Positions 23,398 through 34,405 of a DNA stretch of 64,000 nt are shown here, piece by piece (position 1 is the stretch's first letter; each line of letters opens with the position of its first letter). This DNA comes from Branchiostoma lanceolatum (taxonomy: Eukaryota; Chordata; Leptocardii; Amphioxiformes; Branchiostomatidae), in the NCBI RefSeq assembly GCF_035083965.1, contig NC_089726.1:19969501-20033500 (forward strand), read 5' to 3'. The translations under genes were made by a program, and so were the position numbers. The notes below the pieces were generated by a model. It worked only from the letters and a program-made list of their open reading frames with translations. It did no database searches and was not told where the DNA came from.

Positions 23398-23651
23398 AGC
23401 CTGGTCCCAGTCTCTACGGGTCGGCTTGGGTGTGTTTTACCGGGCCCAGTCTGCTATATTGACCCGTTTCTGTCAGATTGTCTTCTTAGCTTCTATAGAG
23501 TTTCGTAGCCACCGTAGTTTCGCCCCTAGCTGACTAAAGCCAAGGCCGTAAACCCACCTCCGGACGGGCTAATCTGTCTGGGCGGGCAGGCATCACTCCC
23601 AGCCCCGTAGAGAAACCGGGGAGCTCCCGACGGTATGGTGTCCAGGCTAGC
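23398..23651. mobile_element. Degenerate TAGCCTGG-ended element
   Basis: Begins 'TTAGCCTGGTCCCAG' and ends 'GTGTCCAGGCTAG', an inverted pair like those at 4945-5066 and 28108-28366. The internal segment 23545-23605 is the reverse of sequence at 5925-5985. Confidence 0.5.
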
Positions 23652-23959
23652 TATATATCTACGATCCATACCCATTGGCCTGGTGGGAAAGACATTTTAC
23701 ACGACCTTTCTCACTCCACCCAGGTGTATCAAAATGAGTATGTTTGCCCTCTGTACGTCACAGGCACTGTTAGAATAAGTTATAAAAACTTGAGTGCAGT
23801 GCCACGTCGTCCTTGTCTGTCCAAAAGCTAAGTAAAAAAAAAATGTTAAAGTTCCGTTTCAACCAATTCGTTATTCGACATTGAAGACGCTGACAAAAAA
23901 TGTCACACTTATCGCGTTGGGCATTTCCTGTGTTGTTTTCTATCCGTTTCCTTGCCAGA

Positions 23960-24368
23960 TGTGATTTCTCGATAAGCTGACAAATTTCGATACTATCACA
24001 GCCATCTGATTAAAAGACTGCAAGGTCGAAGGTCATACGTACATCAGGAGATATCCAACTGTCGAAGTCTTCGGGGGGGGGGGGCATAACCAAAGGACGA
24101 CAGTTTTATACAATATTAGCCTTTAACTGTACGAAACTACACTGTAACAGAGTTATAGTTTTGTTTATATATGTCGTAGAATGGTATAGAAATGGAACAT
24201 CTTCGTAATCTTCTTTCGGAGTTTGAATCTCCTGAAAAGTTACCCCCTGTTTCAAATATAGACTGTTCCGTCTTTGCATGTTCCCAGTGGAACAAACGTG
24301 TTTGCGATTCTCCCCACATAATTTCTGTTTTTCACGGAGTTATTACCAAGGACCAGACAATAGAAACT
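23960..24368 (+). promoter_or_regulatory. 5' region and putative first exon of kelch gene C
   Basis: Blocks at 23968-24035 and 24272-24370 match the region upstream of gene A in the same order. The second ends at donor GTAAGT (24369). Unlike in A, this exon has an ATG (24192) opening 59 codons that would join in frame to the exon beginning at 25257 (phase 0), adding 61 residues ahead of MDAHCGMDV. The added residues show no domain, and A lacks the ATG, so a 5' UTR exon is the safer reading. Confidence 0.45.
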
Positions 24369-25256
24369 GTAAGTAAAGTATGCCTAGGCTAGAAGCTCTG
24401 GCTGTGTGTGAATTATGTTGTGTTTTGGTTTTGGGGGGATGAAGTTATGGCACTAGCTAGCGGTTATTATTTTTTGGGGGGGGGGGGGGGGCAGCTATGT
24501 CTATGGAGTGGGTATGCAACTCTGCTATAACTTATACCTTGCTTATACTGCCGAACTGAATTGGTTGTTAAAATGTTAAGATAATTCCGATAACACAACC
24601 CAGAACTAAACCCAAAGTGAACTGTCCAGAATTCAACAGAAAGTGATACAGGGTCACTTTTCATTGATTGAAAATCTCATAAACAAAGACACAGATGTTA
24701 TAATTTCTACCTACATGGCAAGTAATTTACGTAAGAAGAGAGGAAGGTTAGATAATTTGCATATCAGAACGGTGGAAACAAAGCCACCAAAACTTGTAGT
24801 ACGAAGGCCCATAAGGACAAAACAAGAGACCAAAGCAGTGCCAACCATTTCCATTACCAGTGCCATACAATTTCCACAGTAGCATGATTACATGCTTTTC
24901 TTAAGGTTGTTTCTCAAATCAGATGTCGAGACATTAGAATTATGATAATTGTTCCTATAGTGCCAAGTTTCTTTGCATTGGCTAGTACAATCCAACAATG
25001 CAAGTTTTTTTTGGCAAAGCCTTAGGAGCGAGCCTAATCGTGATTGTATAGTATTGTGTGCAGTTTGCAAGAATTCTAGGAATTGTACGTACAGAAATTT
25101 GTTCTCGGGCATTTCAAGCCAGTAAAAATATTTGGAATGTTAGCAGTACAAAGGATAGAAAGTCATGCAGCCCCCCTGGTGACATTTGTCCTAGAAAACC
25201 TAGGCAGGCAGCCACATGTGTTAATCTAACCATTCTTGTTTCTTTTCTTTGTCCAG
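24369..25256 (+). other. Putative first intron of kelch gene C
   Basis: Bounded by GTAAGT at 24369 and a TTTCTTTGTCCAG acceptor ending at 25256. It contains a poly-G run (24477-24491) and the block 24797-24886 (AGTACGAAGGxCCATAA..CAATTTCCACAGTAGCATGA) shared with the gene A intron at 8248-8335. Confidence 0.5.
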
Positions 25257-25262
25257 AATAGA

Positions 25263-27020
25263 ATGGATGCGCACTGTGGAATGGATGTCTGTCCTGATAC
25301 ATCAGTAGACAGCTGCTTCGCGGGCTGGTTCTTCAAGTCATTGAGAAGTCTAAGATCGGAGGGTCTTCTGGTGGACGTGACGCTGTGTGCCGAGGGAAAA
25401 GAGATCCCCTGTCACCGCGTCGTTCTAGCAACTTGCAGCGACTACTTCAAGGCCATGTTCGGCGGAAGCCTCAGTGAGAGCAAGAAGGACAAGATAGAGA
25501 TGGGAGGGGTGAGCGTAGAGGCATTGCAACAGTTGGTAGACTACGCCTACACGTCCAAAGTCAACGTCACCGAAGAAAACGTTCGTCCTCTGTTTGTAGC
25601 CGCCAACATGCTGCAGTTTGCCCATGTGGAGACTGCTTGTGAAAAGTTTCTAATAAAGAGCTTGAGTCCCACGACCTGTATGGGAACCTGGGCACTTGGG
25701 CACAAGATGTCGTCCGAATGGGTGTCTGACAGGGCCAGGCACTGTGCCATCAAAAACTTTGAAGAGGCATGCAAGACTGAGGAGTTTCTCGAGCTGCCCC
25801 TCGACATCTTGGAGACGTACATCTCAGAAGACGGGCTTCATGCCAAGAAGGAGGAGCGAGTTTTGGAGGTGGTCATGCTCTGGGTAAGACATGATCTTAA
25901 AGAACGACAAAAACACCTCGAGGATCTACTTGAGAGTGTCTGCTTCTCAAGCATGGACCAAGACTATCTCAAGAACATTCTAAAGAAAGACAAGGTGCTG
26001 GGAAAAGTTCCTGGAGTCAAGAAGCTGACAGAAGATCAGTCTCTGCACAGAAGCCCTCGCGAAATCAGTCAAAATGACATTCTTGTTCTCGGAGGGGTTA
26101 AAGATCACTACTTGAACAGGACCATTAGTTTGAGCGAGAGAGTCTACAGGCTTGAGCTTGATTCTCATTGCGTTGACAGCAATCCGCTGCCGCAGCAAAT
26201 TCGTGACAGTCAGGGCTTTGCAGCCTGTGTTCTTGACAAGGACGTGATTGTGACAGGCGGGAACAAATCTCTCCGTCAAGCGTGGAGATACAGACCATCC
26301 CAGAAGTCCTGGAAGAGGCTGGCGTCCTTGAAGACAGGGAGATACGGGCATGGGATGGCAGTTTGCGAGGGAAAGGTGTACGTCGTTGGCGGTTGCAGCC
26401 ATACGACGTATATCAATACACACATTCTGTCTGACGTAGAGGTGTACAACGAGAGAACCAACCGTTGGAAGAAGGTGGCACCACTAGAGCTTGCAGTGAG
26501 CAACTTTGCCTTAACTGAGTGCAGTGGGATCCTCCACGTTTTCGGTGGAGTTATCGAACCCGACCGGCACACTAAGACTGACTCTGTACAGTGGTACGAC
26601 CCCACCTCTAATGAGTGGAGGTTTGGACTGCAGATGCCAGCGGCAATGGCGAACCTCATAGCATGCACAGTTAACTATGAAATCTACTTGCTTGGTGGAC
26701 CGTTAAAGTGTGTGATTAAATACATGCCCTGGCTGTATTACGAGGACTTGGCGGACAAACTGGCCCCGTGGGATCACTGCAGCGCCACAGTGTGCGGCTC
26801 GGAGATCTACATCACCGGCGGGCAGTCGGAACCAGAAATGGTAGAAGTGGAACGTTCTCAAACTTCACAGATTATTTCAAGCACTTCACATTTCCATTGT
26901 GACAACCACGCGACGGTTCAGTGCTACGACACCAACTATGACACCATGGTCAAGGTTAAGGATCTACCATTGGCACTGGATGGACACTGCACTGTAACTG
27001 TGCCCAAAGACTTAGACTAA
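25263..27020 (+). CDS. Kelch-like protein (BTB-BACK-Kelch), gene C
   Basis: 585-codon intact frame. BTB about 20-130 (VDVTLCAEGKEIPCHRVVLA), BACK about 135-240 (EEFLELPLDILETYISEDGL), Kelch propeller from about 290 with VTGG, VVGG, FGG, LGG and ITGG strands. The start chosen is the Met six bases after acceptor AG 25255-25256; the upstream in-frame Met at 25236 lies in the polypyrimidine tract. By family it is a CUL3 E3 substrate adaptor. Protein and upstream DNA are closest to gene A. The loop before the last VQCY strand is longest here (about 32 residues, Ser/Glu/Thr-rich) and unlike the same loop in A or B, suggesting different substrate specificity. Confidence 0.93.
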   Translation: MDAHCGMDVCPDTSVDSCFAGWFFKSLRSLRSEGLLVDVTLCAEGKEIPCHRVVLATCSDYFKAMFGGSLSESKKDKIEMGGVSVEALQQLVDYAYTSKVNVTEENVRPLFVAANMLQFAHVETACEKFLIKSLSPTTCMGTWALGHKMSSEWVSDRARHCAIKNFEEACKTEEFLELPLDILETYISEDGLHAKKEERVLEVVMLWVRHDLKERQKHLEDLLESVCFSSMDQDYLKNILKKDKVLGKVPGVKKLTEDQSLHRSPREISQNDILVLGGVKDHYLNRTISLSERVYRLELDSHCVDSNPLPQQIRDSQGFAACVLDKDVIVTGGNKSLRQAWRYRPSQKSWKRLASLKTGRYGHGMAVCEGKVYVVGGCSHTTYINTHILSDVEVYNERTNRWKKVAPLELAVSNFALTECSGILHVFGGVIEPDRHTKTDSVQWYDPTSNEWRFGLQMPAAMANLIACTVNYEIYLLGGPLKCVIKYMPWLYYEDLADKLAPWDHCSATVCGSEIYITGGQSEPEMVEVERSQTSQIISSTSHFHCDNHATVQCYDTNYDTMVKVKDLPLALDGHCTVTVPKDLD

Positions 27021-28107
27021 GAATGGGTTGATGGAATTAGCTGTCCGGTCCGATTGGCGGAAACAGCTGTCCGGTCCGATTTCGGGGTGGAAAAAACTGT
27101 CTGACTATTCCCGTGAGTGGTTGTGCCCCCTAGCAGAAATTAAGAAAAGTGCAAGCAGTCTGACGTGTTACCGCATGTCATGGCGTGAAGCACTCTCACT
27201 TATTACAATAGCAATGCTGGTGCACATGTCTCTACAACTGGATGATCTGTTCACACAAGACATAAAGTCTGTAACAATCACTACTTGATCCTATAGGACT
27301 TGGATGTGGACATGCTGTATTTCTGTATGTGATTTACGTGTAGGTAGGACATAGGCCATGTACAACCAACCTGATACCTCAAGATATGCAGATGTACCTG
27401 TAGCAAGATGCATTCCCTGAAACAGCTTATTGTGTGCCTCCATTATCCTCACATGGAAGTGCAAGATATTGGATGTAAAGACATAAGAGAGAGGTGGACA
27501 GACAGAAAAAAACTATAAAGAACATGTAAGAGAGAGATCCTCATTGTCACAGAGCAAAAGCTAATGTCTCCTAAAGGTTGACTTTCATCAACTTATTCAT
27601 TCATAGTTTGGCAAGTTATTTTATCATACTAGTTTTCAAATATAGACTGGACAAACGTTTAACAAACCTTACTAATCCAGTATGAGTTTATTACATGTAT
27701 TTTTGATATCGCTATCTCAGTATATGTCACAAATTCCTTTTTTAATCATTTTTATATCTTTTTACCTTAGAAATTCCTTTTTCTTTGCTAACTTTCATGT
27801 TCTCTAGCCATAAAGATAGATTTAGATATATGATACATGTACAATGTACTTCTACAGTAGAAAATATATGTTTATACCGCTCATAGCTTTTCATTGACTT
27901 TCCTTACGTGGCTGCAGACAGATGGCTTTGCTCTTCTTTTATCTACTGGTGCAAATTTGATGTTAGATGCATTGATTTCCGTAAAAGGGGAAATATTAGC
28001 ATTATGTAAAATGGGAATGTTAATTTTGTATTTTTCACGGTAATGTCTTCACCCCGAAGTTGAACCCATCGCGAACATATCCCCTTCTACAGTAACTTCA
28101 CGGCAGT
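27021..28107. other. 3' region of gene C and intergenic DNA
   Basis: Contains a short direct repeat 'ctgtccggtccgatt' (27040 and 27067). No gene recognised. A 3' UTR for gene C is expected here, but no poly(A) signal can be assigned with confidence. Confidence 0.4.
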
Positions 28108-28366
28108 TACCCTGGGAGCCAGACTAAGACCGGACCGCTATCGATTCCCGTCGGCGGCCCGAGACTATCAGCCCGCCCGTTCAAAGTTAATGCTCCGGGG
28201 AGTTGTAGCCCGGGGAGTGGACCGCGCCGTCAACTCTCGGGCTAGATCTCCCCCGATGCGCTAATCGGCGGGGTTGGAGCTCTGTGCCGCCGAAGGAACC
28301 GGCTAAAAATAACCGGCTAGAAGGCACCGGCTAAAAGGCCCGATAAACAGTCTGGTTCCCAGGGTA
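28108..28366. mobile_element. TACCCTGGGAxCCAGACT-ended MITE
   Basis: Left end TACCCTGGGAGCCAGACT and right end AGTCTGGTTCCCAGGGTA are inverted repeats with one mismatch. The interior is GC-rich with repeated 'ccggctaaaa' words and no coding capacity. Confidence 0.75.
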
Positions 28367-30549
28367 CGGTGGCCTCAAAACCACCGCAGATACCTAATTT
28401 TTTCCCTGCCGCGAAATCAAATTCCTGTGTACGAACATTCCCCTCTAACAGTAATATAATTACACAGTAATATAAGTGAAATTCATGGTTCAAATTGAAT
28501 CATAATCAACAAAAGATATCGTGTCCGGAATCAAGTACTAGTATTCACACCCCTTCTTTTTTCTAAAGTTTAGATTTCGTTAATCAAATCAAACCACAAT
28601 CTCTGTTGATTTACAACTGAATTGACTGATTTTGGGGTATGAATAATTTTCTTATTTACAGTATCTTCTTGTATTATGTTTTATTTTATGTACCACTAAG
28701 CTTATCTTTTTTGCGTTTCGGCGCATGCGCGCCGAAACGCTTTGTCCTGGCTTTTACCTTCAAGCAAGGACCAGGGAAGCTTGGTTCAACACTGTGTCGC
28801 ACACAATAAGACCTTATATGGCAATACGTTCTCAAATCCTTGTATAGCCGTTACCTTATATGGCAAGAGAGCACGAAAAGGCAGGCACGCTAGATTTGCA
28901 TGTGACACAGGACGGCGACCGCATGTAACTGCTACAACTGTTCGGAAATATCATTGCATTGTGGTTTCGGACTTTGATATCCTGAAAAATGACCATATTA
29001 CATCTATTCCACAAGATTGCAGAAGAAAAAAAATGATTTCGTCAAGAAAACGAGCAAAAATCGGCATAAATGATACCATATAGTGAGGTTATAGCATTAC
29101 GTCCAAAGTATGTAAATACGTACCGCAGCTCGGCCGATCTGGCAACGCGAAGCACTTCGGACCCAGAAGATCCGGGTTCGTGTCCGTGCATGAATTTTTT
29201 TTTTCTTTTTAGATATTGAATATCAAAAATATATATTGATATTATATTAATCTATCAATATCATATTTATGAATATCATTTTTTTCATTAATAAATAAAG
29301 AAATATTTTATATTTGTTATTTTTAAATATTCATTTAATATATACAAGGCCTTTGTCTTATGAATAGGACTTCATAGATTCCAAACCCGGCATTCGAATT
29401 TTTCTGTTCATTGTAATGGAAAATACCGTGCAGCGGCTCCTATGCGCGGTAAGATGATTCTTGCAAAACACTCGCCACTAAACTTTTATCCCCGATGTAA
29501 ACAGAGGCTCTTGATGTTGTTTGCAAAACAGCGATTCTTTGTTACAGTAGCAAATGCTCCATTGTTCAGTATCGACTTCATTCAGACAACACGGACGTGG
29601 AAAGTGGCGCCCCTCGGCACAAAACTATGGGAATTTTCATGAATTTTAGCAAAATTACCCAGGAAAATAAGGAAGAAATGTTGTAAATGCGGAAACCAGA
29701 ATAATACGGATGAGGTAGCTGTTGATTTGTTTGACATTTGGTAGTCATTTTAGATAGAACCTTAGCTGTTATGAACTTCTATTTCACTTAATTACCATAG
29801 TGCTGATGATTCAATGGTGCTTTTTCAAATTTTATGTTTTATTGCGTGCCATGTACATAATTACATTGATAGCTTTTATAATGAGCATATTATACATTTT
29901 ACAAATAAGCACAAGTTGTAGGCCAAGACCAGCTTTTTCAAAAGCACTTAAGTTAAGTGACGTAACTTCAAAATTACTTTCCCCAATCTGCCTTTCTCTA
30001 TTAAAACAGTACTCATTTCCCAAAATGACAATTTTTCTTATAGACTGAACAGCCCTTGAGTGACTTCCTCTGGCAGATTTTACTTCAAGTAAAGGGAAAA
30101 GACAATTCACACTTATAAACGTAGCCGAAACGCCAGCTTTTTTTAAAAGCTCTTGTTTATATTAATTTGATAAAAGATTTCGTACTTCACCCCCATGGGG
30201 TTGTTCCTATTGGTTATGTAGCCATAACGTCATAAGCGTCTTATTGTGGGTAACGTTAGTGAAGAAGAAAGCCATACACCAATGATCTGCCAATAATGAA
30301 TACTTCACTTGTAGGAATGATGGTATTTCGCTTTTTAAAAAAAGTTATTGTCAGTTCAATTTCCTATATGATAACAACGTTAATGCCCCGCTTTTCCCTC
30401 GGTGTTTACGGAGACATCCCGCGTTGTCACTGACATAACAAGAGTTCGGAGACAATATCTCCATCAAATATTTTGATTATGCAAATGTCCTCCACAGTTG
30501 CATTATATATGCTTGGTCAAGTGCACTTGTGGTATTTAAATGGGTAAAA
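28367..30549. other. Intergenic; palindrome and tRNA-like relic, no gene recognised
   Basis: Contains a 28-base inverted repeat (28713-28740, arms GCGTTTCGGCGC) and a tRNA-like segment (listed separately). Open frames (for example plus 28742-29083) have no recognisable domain. Confidence 0.5.
29118..29205 (+). repeat. tRNA-like Pol III relic
   Basis: A-box-like CAGCTCGGCCGATCTGG, an anticodon-arm-like hairpin (CTTC..GAAG with a 7-base loop) and B-box GGTTCGTGTCC are in the right order and spacing, followed by a run of T (terminator-like). Loop position 33 is not T and the acceptor stem is poor, so this is a tRNA pseudogene or SINE head. Confidence 0.4.
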
Positions 30550-31750
30550 TCCACGTGTCAAAGTGCACGTGAAAACTCCACCCCACAGGCCCAAAGCCTC
30601 CAAAACCTGGCCTTCAGCACCAAGGACGTCACCAACGCCCCCTAGCAGAATGTAACAACCTAGGCAGATTATTCGATACTTGGTTTTCTAACATCTTTCA
30701 TAGCACAAGTTAACTCGGAAATGTAGCGCTGCAGATAATTAGCATATGCATCCTAAGTAATCAGAGCGGATCATGTATCGGAACTGTTTAAACTTACTTT
30801 CACTGGTGTAAGCGCATGATGGTGGTAGGTTTAAACACAAGCTATCTCGAAGAATAATGAATGGTTTATAGTTTATGTTTTAAGGCCGCAGTCAAAGCTT
30901 CAACAATACAAAGCTCTGACACTCCTTTGTCGTTTTTATCACCCACGTATTTTCTGATTCGAAAGATAGAAGGTGGGAAGCAACCATATGCATCTTCAAG
31001 CGCCAACAGCGAGCACAGCGGCAGAGCTAGGGAAAGAAAACAATTTCTACGCTTCCAGACATTTCCATTAGAGCTAGCTCCCACGGGAGCCTACACAGCA
31101 GTACAGTGACTATTTGCATTCCATGCAGTCACGCCACCTTGGCAGTGGTATTTGCATATACGTCACGGATGTTATCTGTTATCTTCATCAAACTCAGCGT
31201 CATCACTATTTTCTCCACCTTGCCACCGGCCTCGAATTAATAACATAAACTAAAAACGCGGAAGTTTTCACCAAAACAGAGAGGAAGTCGTACAAACAAA
31301 TGAGCTTTAAGGCTTAAACAGCGCGTGACAAACGGAACCAAGTTTCACTAAACACTAGGTCTGGGGTCACTTTGCAGTGGACAATAAATTAGTAACATCT
31401 ATCCATGTAGATGAATACTGCATTAAAAACTTCATCATGAGACTGCAGTTTTGATATAGATCGCTAGAGAGCAGGTCACGTTCAGACCCTCCTTATAGTG
31501 TACAATTGGTGTTTTGTAAGAACATTTCCATCAATTTATGATCAGAGATAATCCCCGAGATGAGAGATAATCCTTACCGGAGGTCATCGTGCACATACGT
31601 TGCTGTTAAGCTTTATACAAAGCGCACACCTACAGTCCGTAGTACTCCGTACCCGCGATTAACGCCGGACCGTAAATTGGCAAGACCTCAGAAAGTCATG
31701 GGTTTAACAATAAAGTTTATTGCATATTCATGCCCAACGGAGGGCTAAAT
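30550..31750. repeat. Segment paralogous to about 38755-40080
   Basis: Landmarks recur in the same order: CAAAGTGCACGTGxAAACT (30557 and 38762), ATCCTAAGTAATCAGAGCGG (30750 and 39107), GGTTTAAACACAAGCTATCT (30828 and 39189), AGAACATT..GATCAGAGATAAT (31520 and 39477). The right-hand copy is interrupted by a large inverted-repeat element. No gene recognised within it. Confidence 0.75.
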
Positions 31751-32044
31751 CGAATTGCGTAAATTCCAGCATGAATACACGGTATTCTTGTTATCTATAT
31801 ATACACGCCCTGATATACATGATTGGTTTTAGACACGCATTGTTTTACCATACCCGTAGGTTGTTACGTGAAAGGAATCACAGTTTGAAATAGTAGATCC
31901 TGATAAAGGCGAAGACTGTCATATTGTGTCTGGATGATCTGATTATTTTTCGACATAACTAATTTCCTTTAGCACGAATTCTGCTGTTCAGATGACGTCG
32001 GTGGAAACTTCTGTTGTTCAGGTCATCCGGCAGATCGCTGAGAA

Positions 32045-33023
32045 CTAGCGTCTTCTTCGATCGTCTGTGTACAAAAAAATATCTGTATAAGGGACAAGTA
32101 CCAACTGCAATGCATAATTAGTTGAAACCATGAATAAACATATCCCAGGGACAGCCATCATATATTTTTGGAAATCTGTAGTACTCTAAGCAACACCATA
32201 ATCCGAATCAACCGTTTTGTCGTCAAATATACAGAAAGATTGGTTATAAAAGTAAAGGTAGACGAGCGCAACTTGATCGTTATCAATATTTTGTGTCTAG
32301 ATCTTGTCAATGTGGTTACCGATGCATTTAAAATGTGAATAGCTCCTTACACTGGTCGCACAACGAGCCATGCTGACGACCAACGTTAGCGGTTTCCATG
32401 AAAATGTGGTAAATCACATAGAGTGGGCTAGAAAGGGTAAATAGGACGAAATTGGTCTCGTGGTCTTACGGCGACAAGTGTGAAACTAGACTGACTGATT
32501 ACCTTTTTTAAGATCCGCGAGCATGTTCTCCAAATCCATGTCCTTCAGTCCCCGTCTGTCCAACTGTTCAGGCTGTTCATCCAGTTCTTCCAGGAGCGAC
32601 CTCGCCTCTTCCACAACCTCCCTCAGCTCTAAGTCAACTGGAAGGAGAAACGGGAAGGTACATATTACTATAGTTACATATAACGCTGGTGCTGCATCAC
32701 ATGAATGCACGAATTCAATCTTCAAGAACATTTTAGACACTAAAACGAGTGTGACGTCGTGGAATGTATCTCAGCTCTCTATAAAAGGTTTTGTTCTGCG
32801 TGCGATGCTTGAACATTGTATTAGCAATCCTTAGCCAACCAGAGAAAATCTAGACAAAATTGAATTGTCCGTCTGAATGTTTGTGATGACCAAACGTACC
32901 ATCATCGGCATCGCGTTTACCGCTCCTTCTGCGCCTGCGTCGGCGCCTCCATCCCTCGGAGTCGTCGATCAGCGTTGCCACGACAACTATCGTTACAAGC
33001 AGCATGCAAACGAACAGCTTCAT
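32045..33023 (-). CDS. Secreted Arg-rich amidated-peptide precursor, copy 1
   Basis: Spliced minus-strand gene. Coding exons 33023-32900, 32637-32503 and 32064-32045 join in phase (1 then 1) to 92 codons; non-coding exon 1 ends at 33284 and exon 2 starts at 33036, all with GT-AG sites. Residues 1-19 are a signal peptide (MKLFVCMLLVTIVVV..). Then come DDSEG, Trp25, eight Arg (26-33), Ser34, and Gly35-Lys36-Arg37, a standard prohormone cleavage plus C-terminal amidation signal. Residues 38-86 are an acidic, helix-prone propeptide (LREVVEEARSLLEELDEQPE), and the C-terminus is DDRRRR. Signal, short cationic core and acidic pro-region is the layout of antimicrobial peptide precursors, but function is inferred. 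A later AG in the last exon would instead give about 28 other residues ending at 31959. Confidence 0.7.
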
Positions 33024-33283
33024 GATGTAGTTTGAACTGTAGAGGAAAAAAAAACACAATCTTGATTAGTCGGGTCTTGCTTGCCTTTTTTGACGTCCTA
33101 GAAACGGAGGCAAAACTATCCCTAGGTTGTTTGAAAACGTTACAACATCAGTAATTGTTAAAAGACAGAGCCGAAACATATACAACAGTTTTATCATTGT
33201 GGTAACCTGCTACGAAAACATTCATTGAGACCAATGCATTGTAGAAAACCATGCCCTACAGTTGGTAAAAGCATAATACTTAC

Positions 33284-33402
33284 AGAATTCCTGGACAGGT
33301 AGATCACGGTACGACGTCTCTCAGATGTCAGGCTGGAGGGACTGAATGAGGAGAACTCGCGGAATGGCAATATATACTCCAGGGTAAGACAATTATGCAA
33401 AT
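33284..33402 (-). promoter_or_regulatory. Promoter and non-coding exon 1 of peptide gene copy 1
   Basis: On the minus strand an ATGCAAAT octamer (33395-33402) precedes a TATATA box (33371-33376) by about 19 bases. A start near 33347 would give a non-coding exon ending at donor GTAAGT (exon end 33284). The arrangement is unchanged in copy 2. Confidence 0.65.
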
Positions 33403-33976
33403 GCGTCATTGTATTGATGTAGGTGGTGACTTAGTGTTCCTTGTCTGTTGATGATACTGCTATGGGCGTGTCGTGCCTGCTTAAAGACACATGTGAAAAG
33501 ATGATACACATATGGCAAAGAAAATTGTCTGTCAATGGTAGAGACGTGTCATACTGAAAAAGAAATAGAGAAGACAACTATAAAAACACACGTTTATGAA
33601 AGGAAATGGCATCTGTGCGTGAAATCAGCATACAATGTACAGAAAACCAACAGACAACTTCCTTTGCTTGGTCGTGTCTTGACCTAACTATAGAATTCAG
33701 ATTGGACACGTACGATTGAATTGGGCAGAGTGTGTGAGTAGTCTTGGCGCCGGAAATCGTTCAAACAATATATATTGTGGTATGAAATAGTTAAAACGAA
33801 AAGTGAAGTCTTTATTGTACAGGGTACACAGAATAACACACGAGCGTGCGAAACTGCATAGTATGTGTTTTATTGGACTGAAAAAATAACTCTTGCAACT
33901 TTTAAATAACAATTGTTTGTACACTTTTTTAAGTGTCCCCAAATTTGAATTTTGAAATTCCACTAAGTATTCAACC

Positions 33977-34200
33977 CCCGGGCCCTTTGTGAACTTTGTT
34001 GATCTCACCATTTCAGAGAAGACCAATTTTGTGAAGTTTATTCAGGAAGCGGATGGGATCGGCACTGCAGAAAAGGCTCTGATTGTGACAGTCAAGGATC
34101 ATATCTTTAGAAGCCGCAAATATTTATGCAGCGCTCACCCGGAATCTTCCGATTTCTCTTTGAAAACTTCTTGCAGACGTCTTCTTGAGACCCACAAATG
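33977..34200 (+). other. Duplicated open frame of unknown nature, copy 1
   Basis: A plus frame containing NFVDLTISEKTNFVKFIQEA continues about 70 codons. It recurs at 37556-37775 with several amino-acid changes and a three-base deletion. No known domain recognised; it may be a decayed exon. The following text 'ccctagcggctttctatg' recurs near 34685, 34800 and 37788. Confidence 0.3.
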
Positions 34201-34405
34201 ATTTTGGGCCCCCTAGCGGCTTTCTATGTTACTGCAGATGAACTTCGGGTTTTGATTGGTAACATTGAATAACTGAATAACTAGACCCGGCTACCATTTT
34301 TAATCATCATAGTACTTTTTTATACTTTCAGTGAAGTTTATCTAGGAAGCTACAGTCCACTTCTTACACCAATAAATGAATAAACAAATAAATAAAACAT
34401 AATCG

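Larger units (their letters stand above)
31751..34405. repeat. Segmental tandem duplication, unit 1
   Basis: About 2.65 kb aligns collinearly with 35325-37985 at an offset near 3576 bases and high identity. It includes a complete minus-strand peptide gene, its promoter and upstream DNA. Divergence is mainly point changes and small indels. Confidence 0.92.

Noticed and set aside
29118-29205. Functional tRNA gene
   Set aside because: Boxes are present, but the acceptor stem and invariant U33 are missing.
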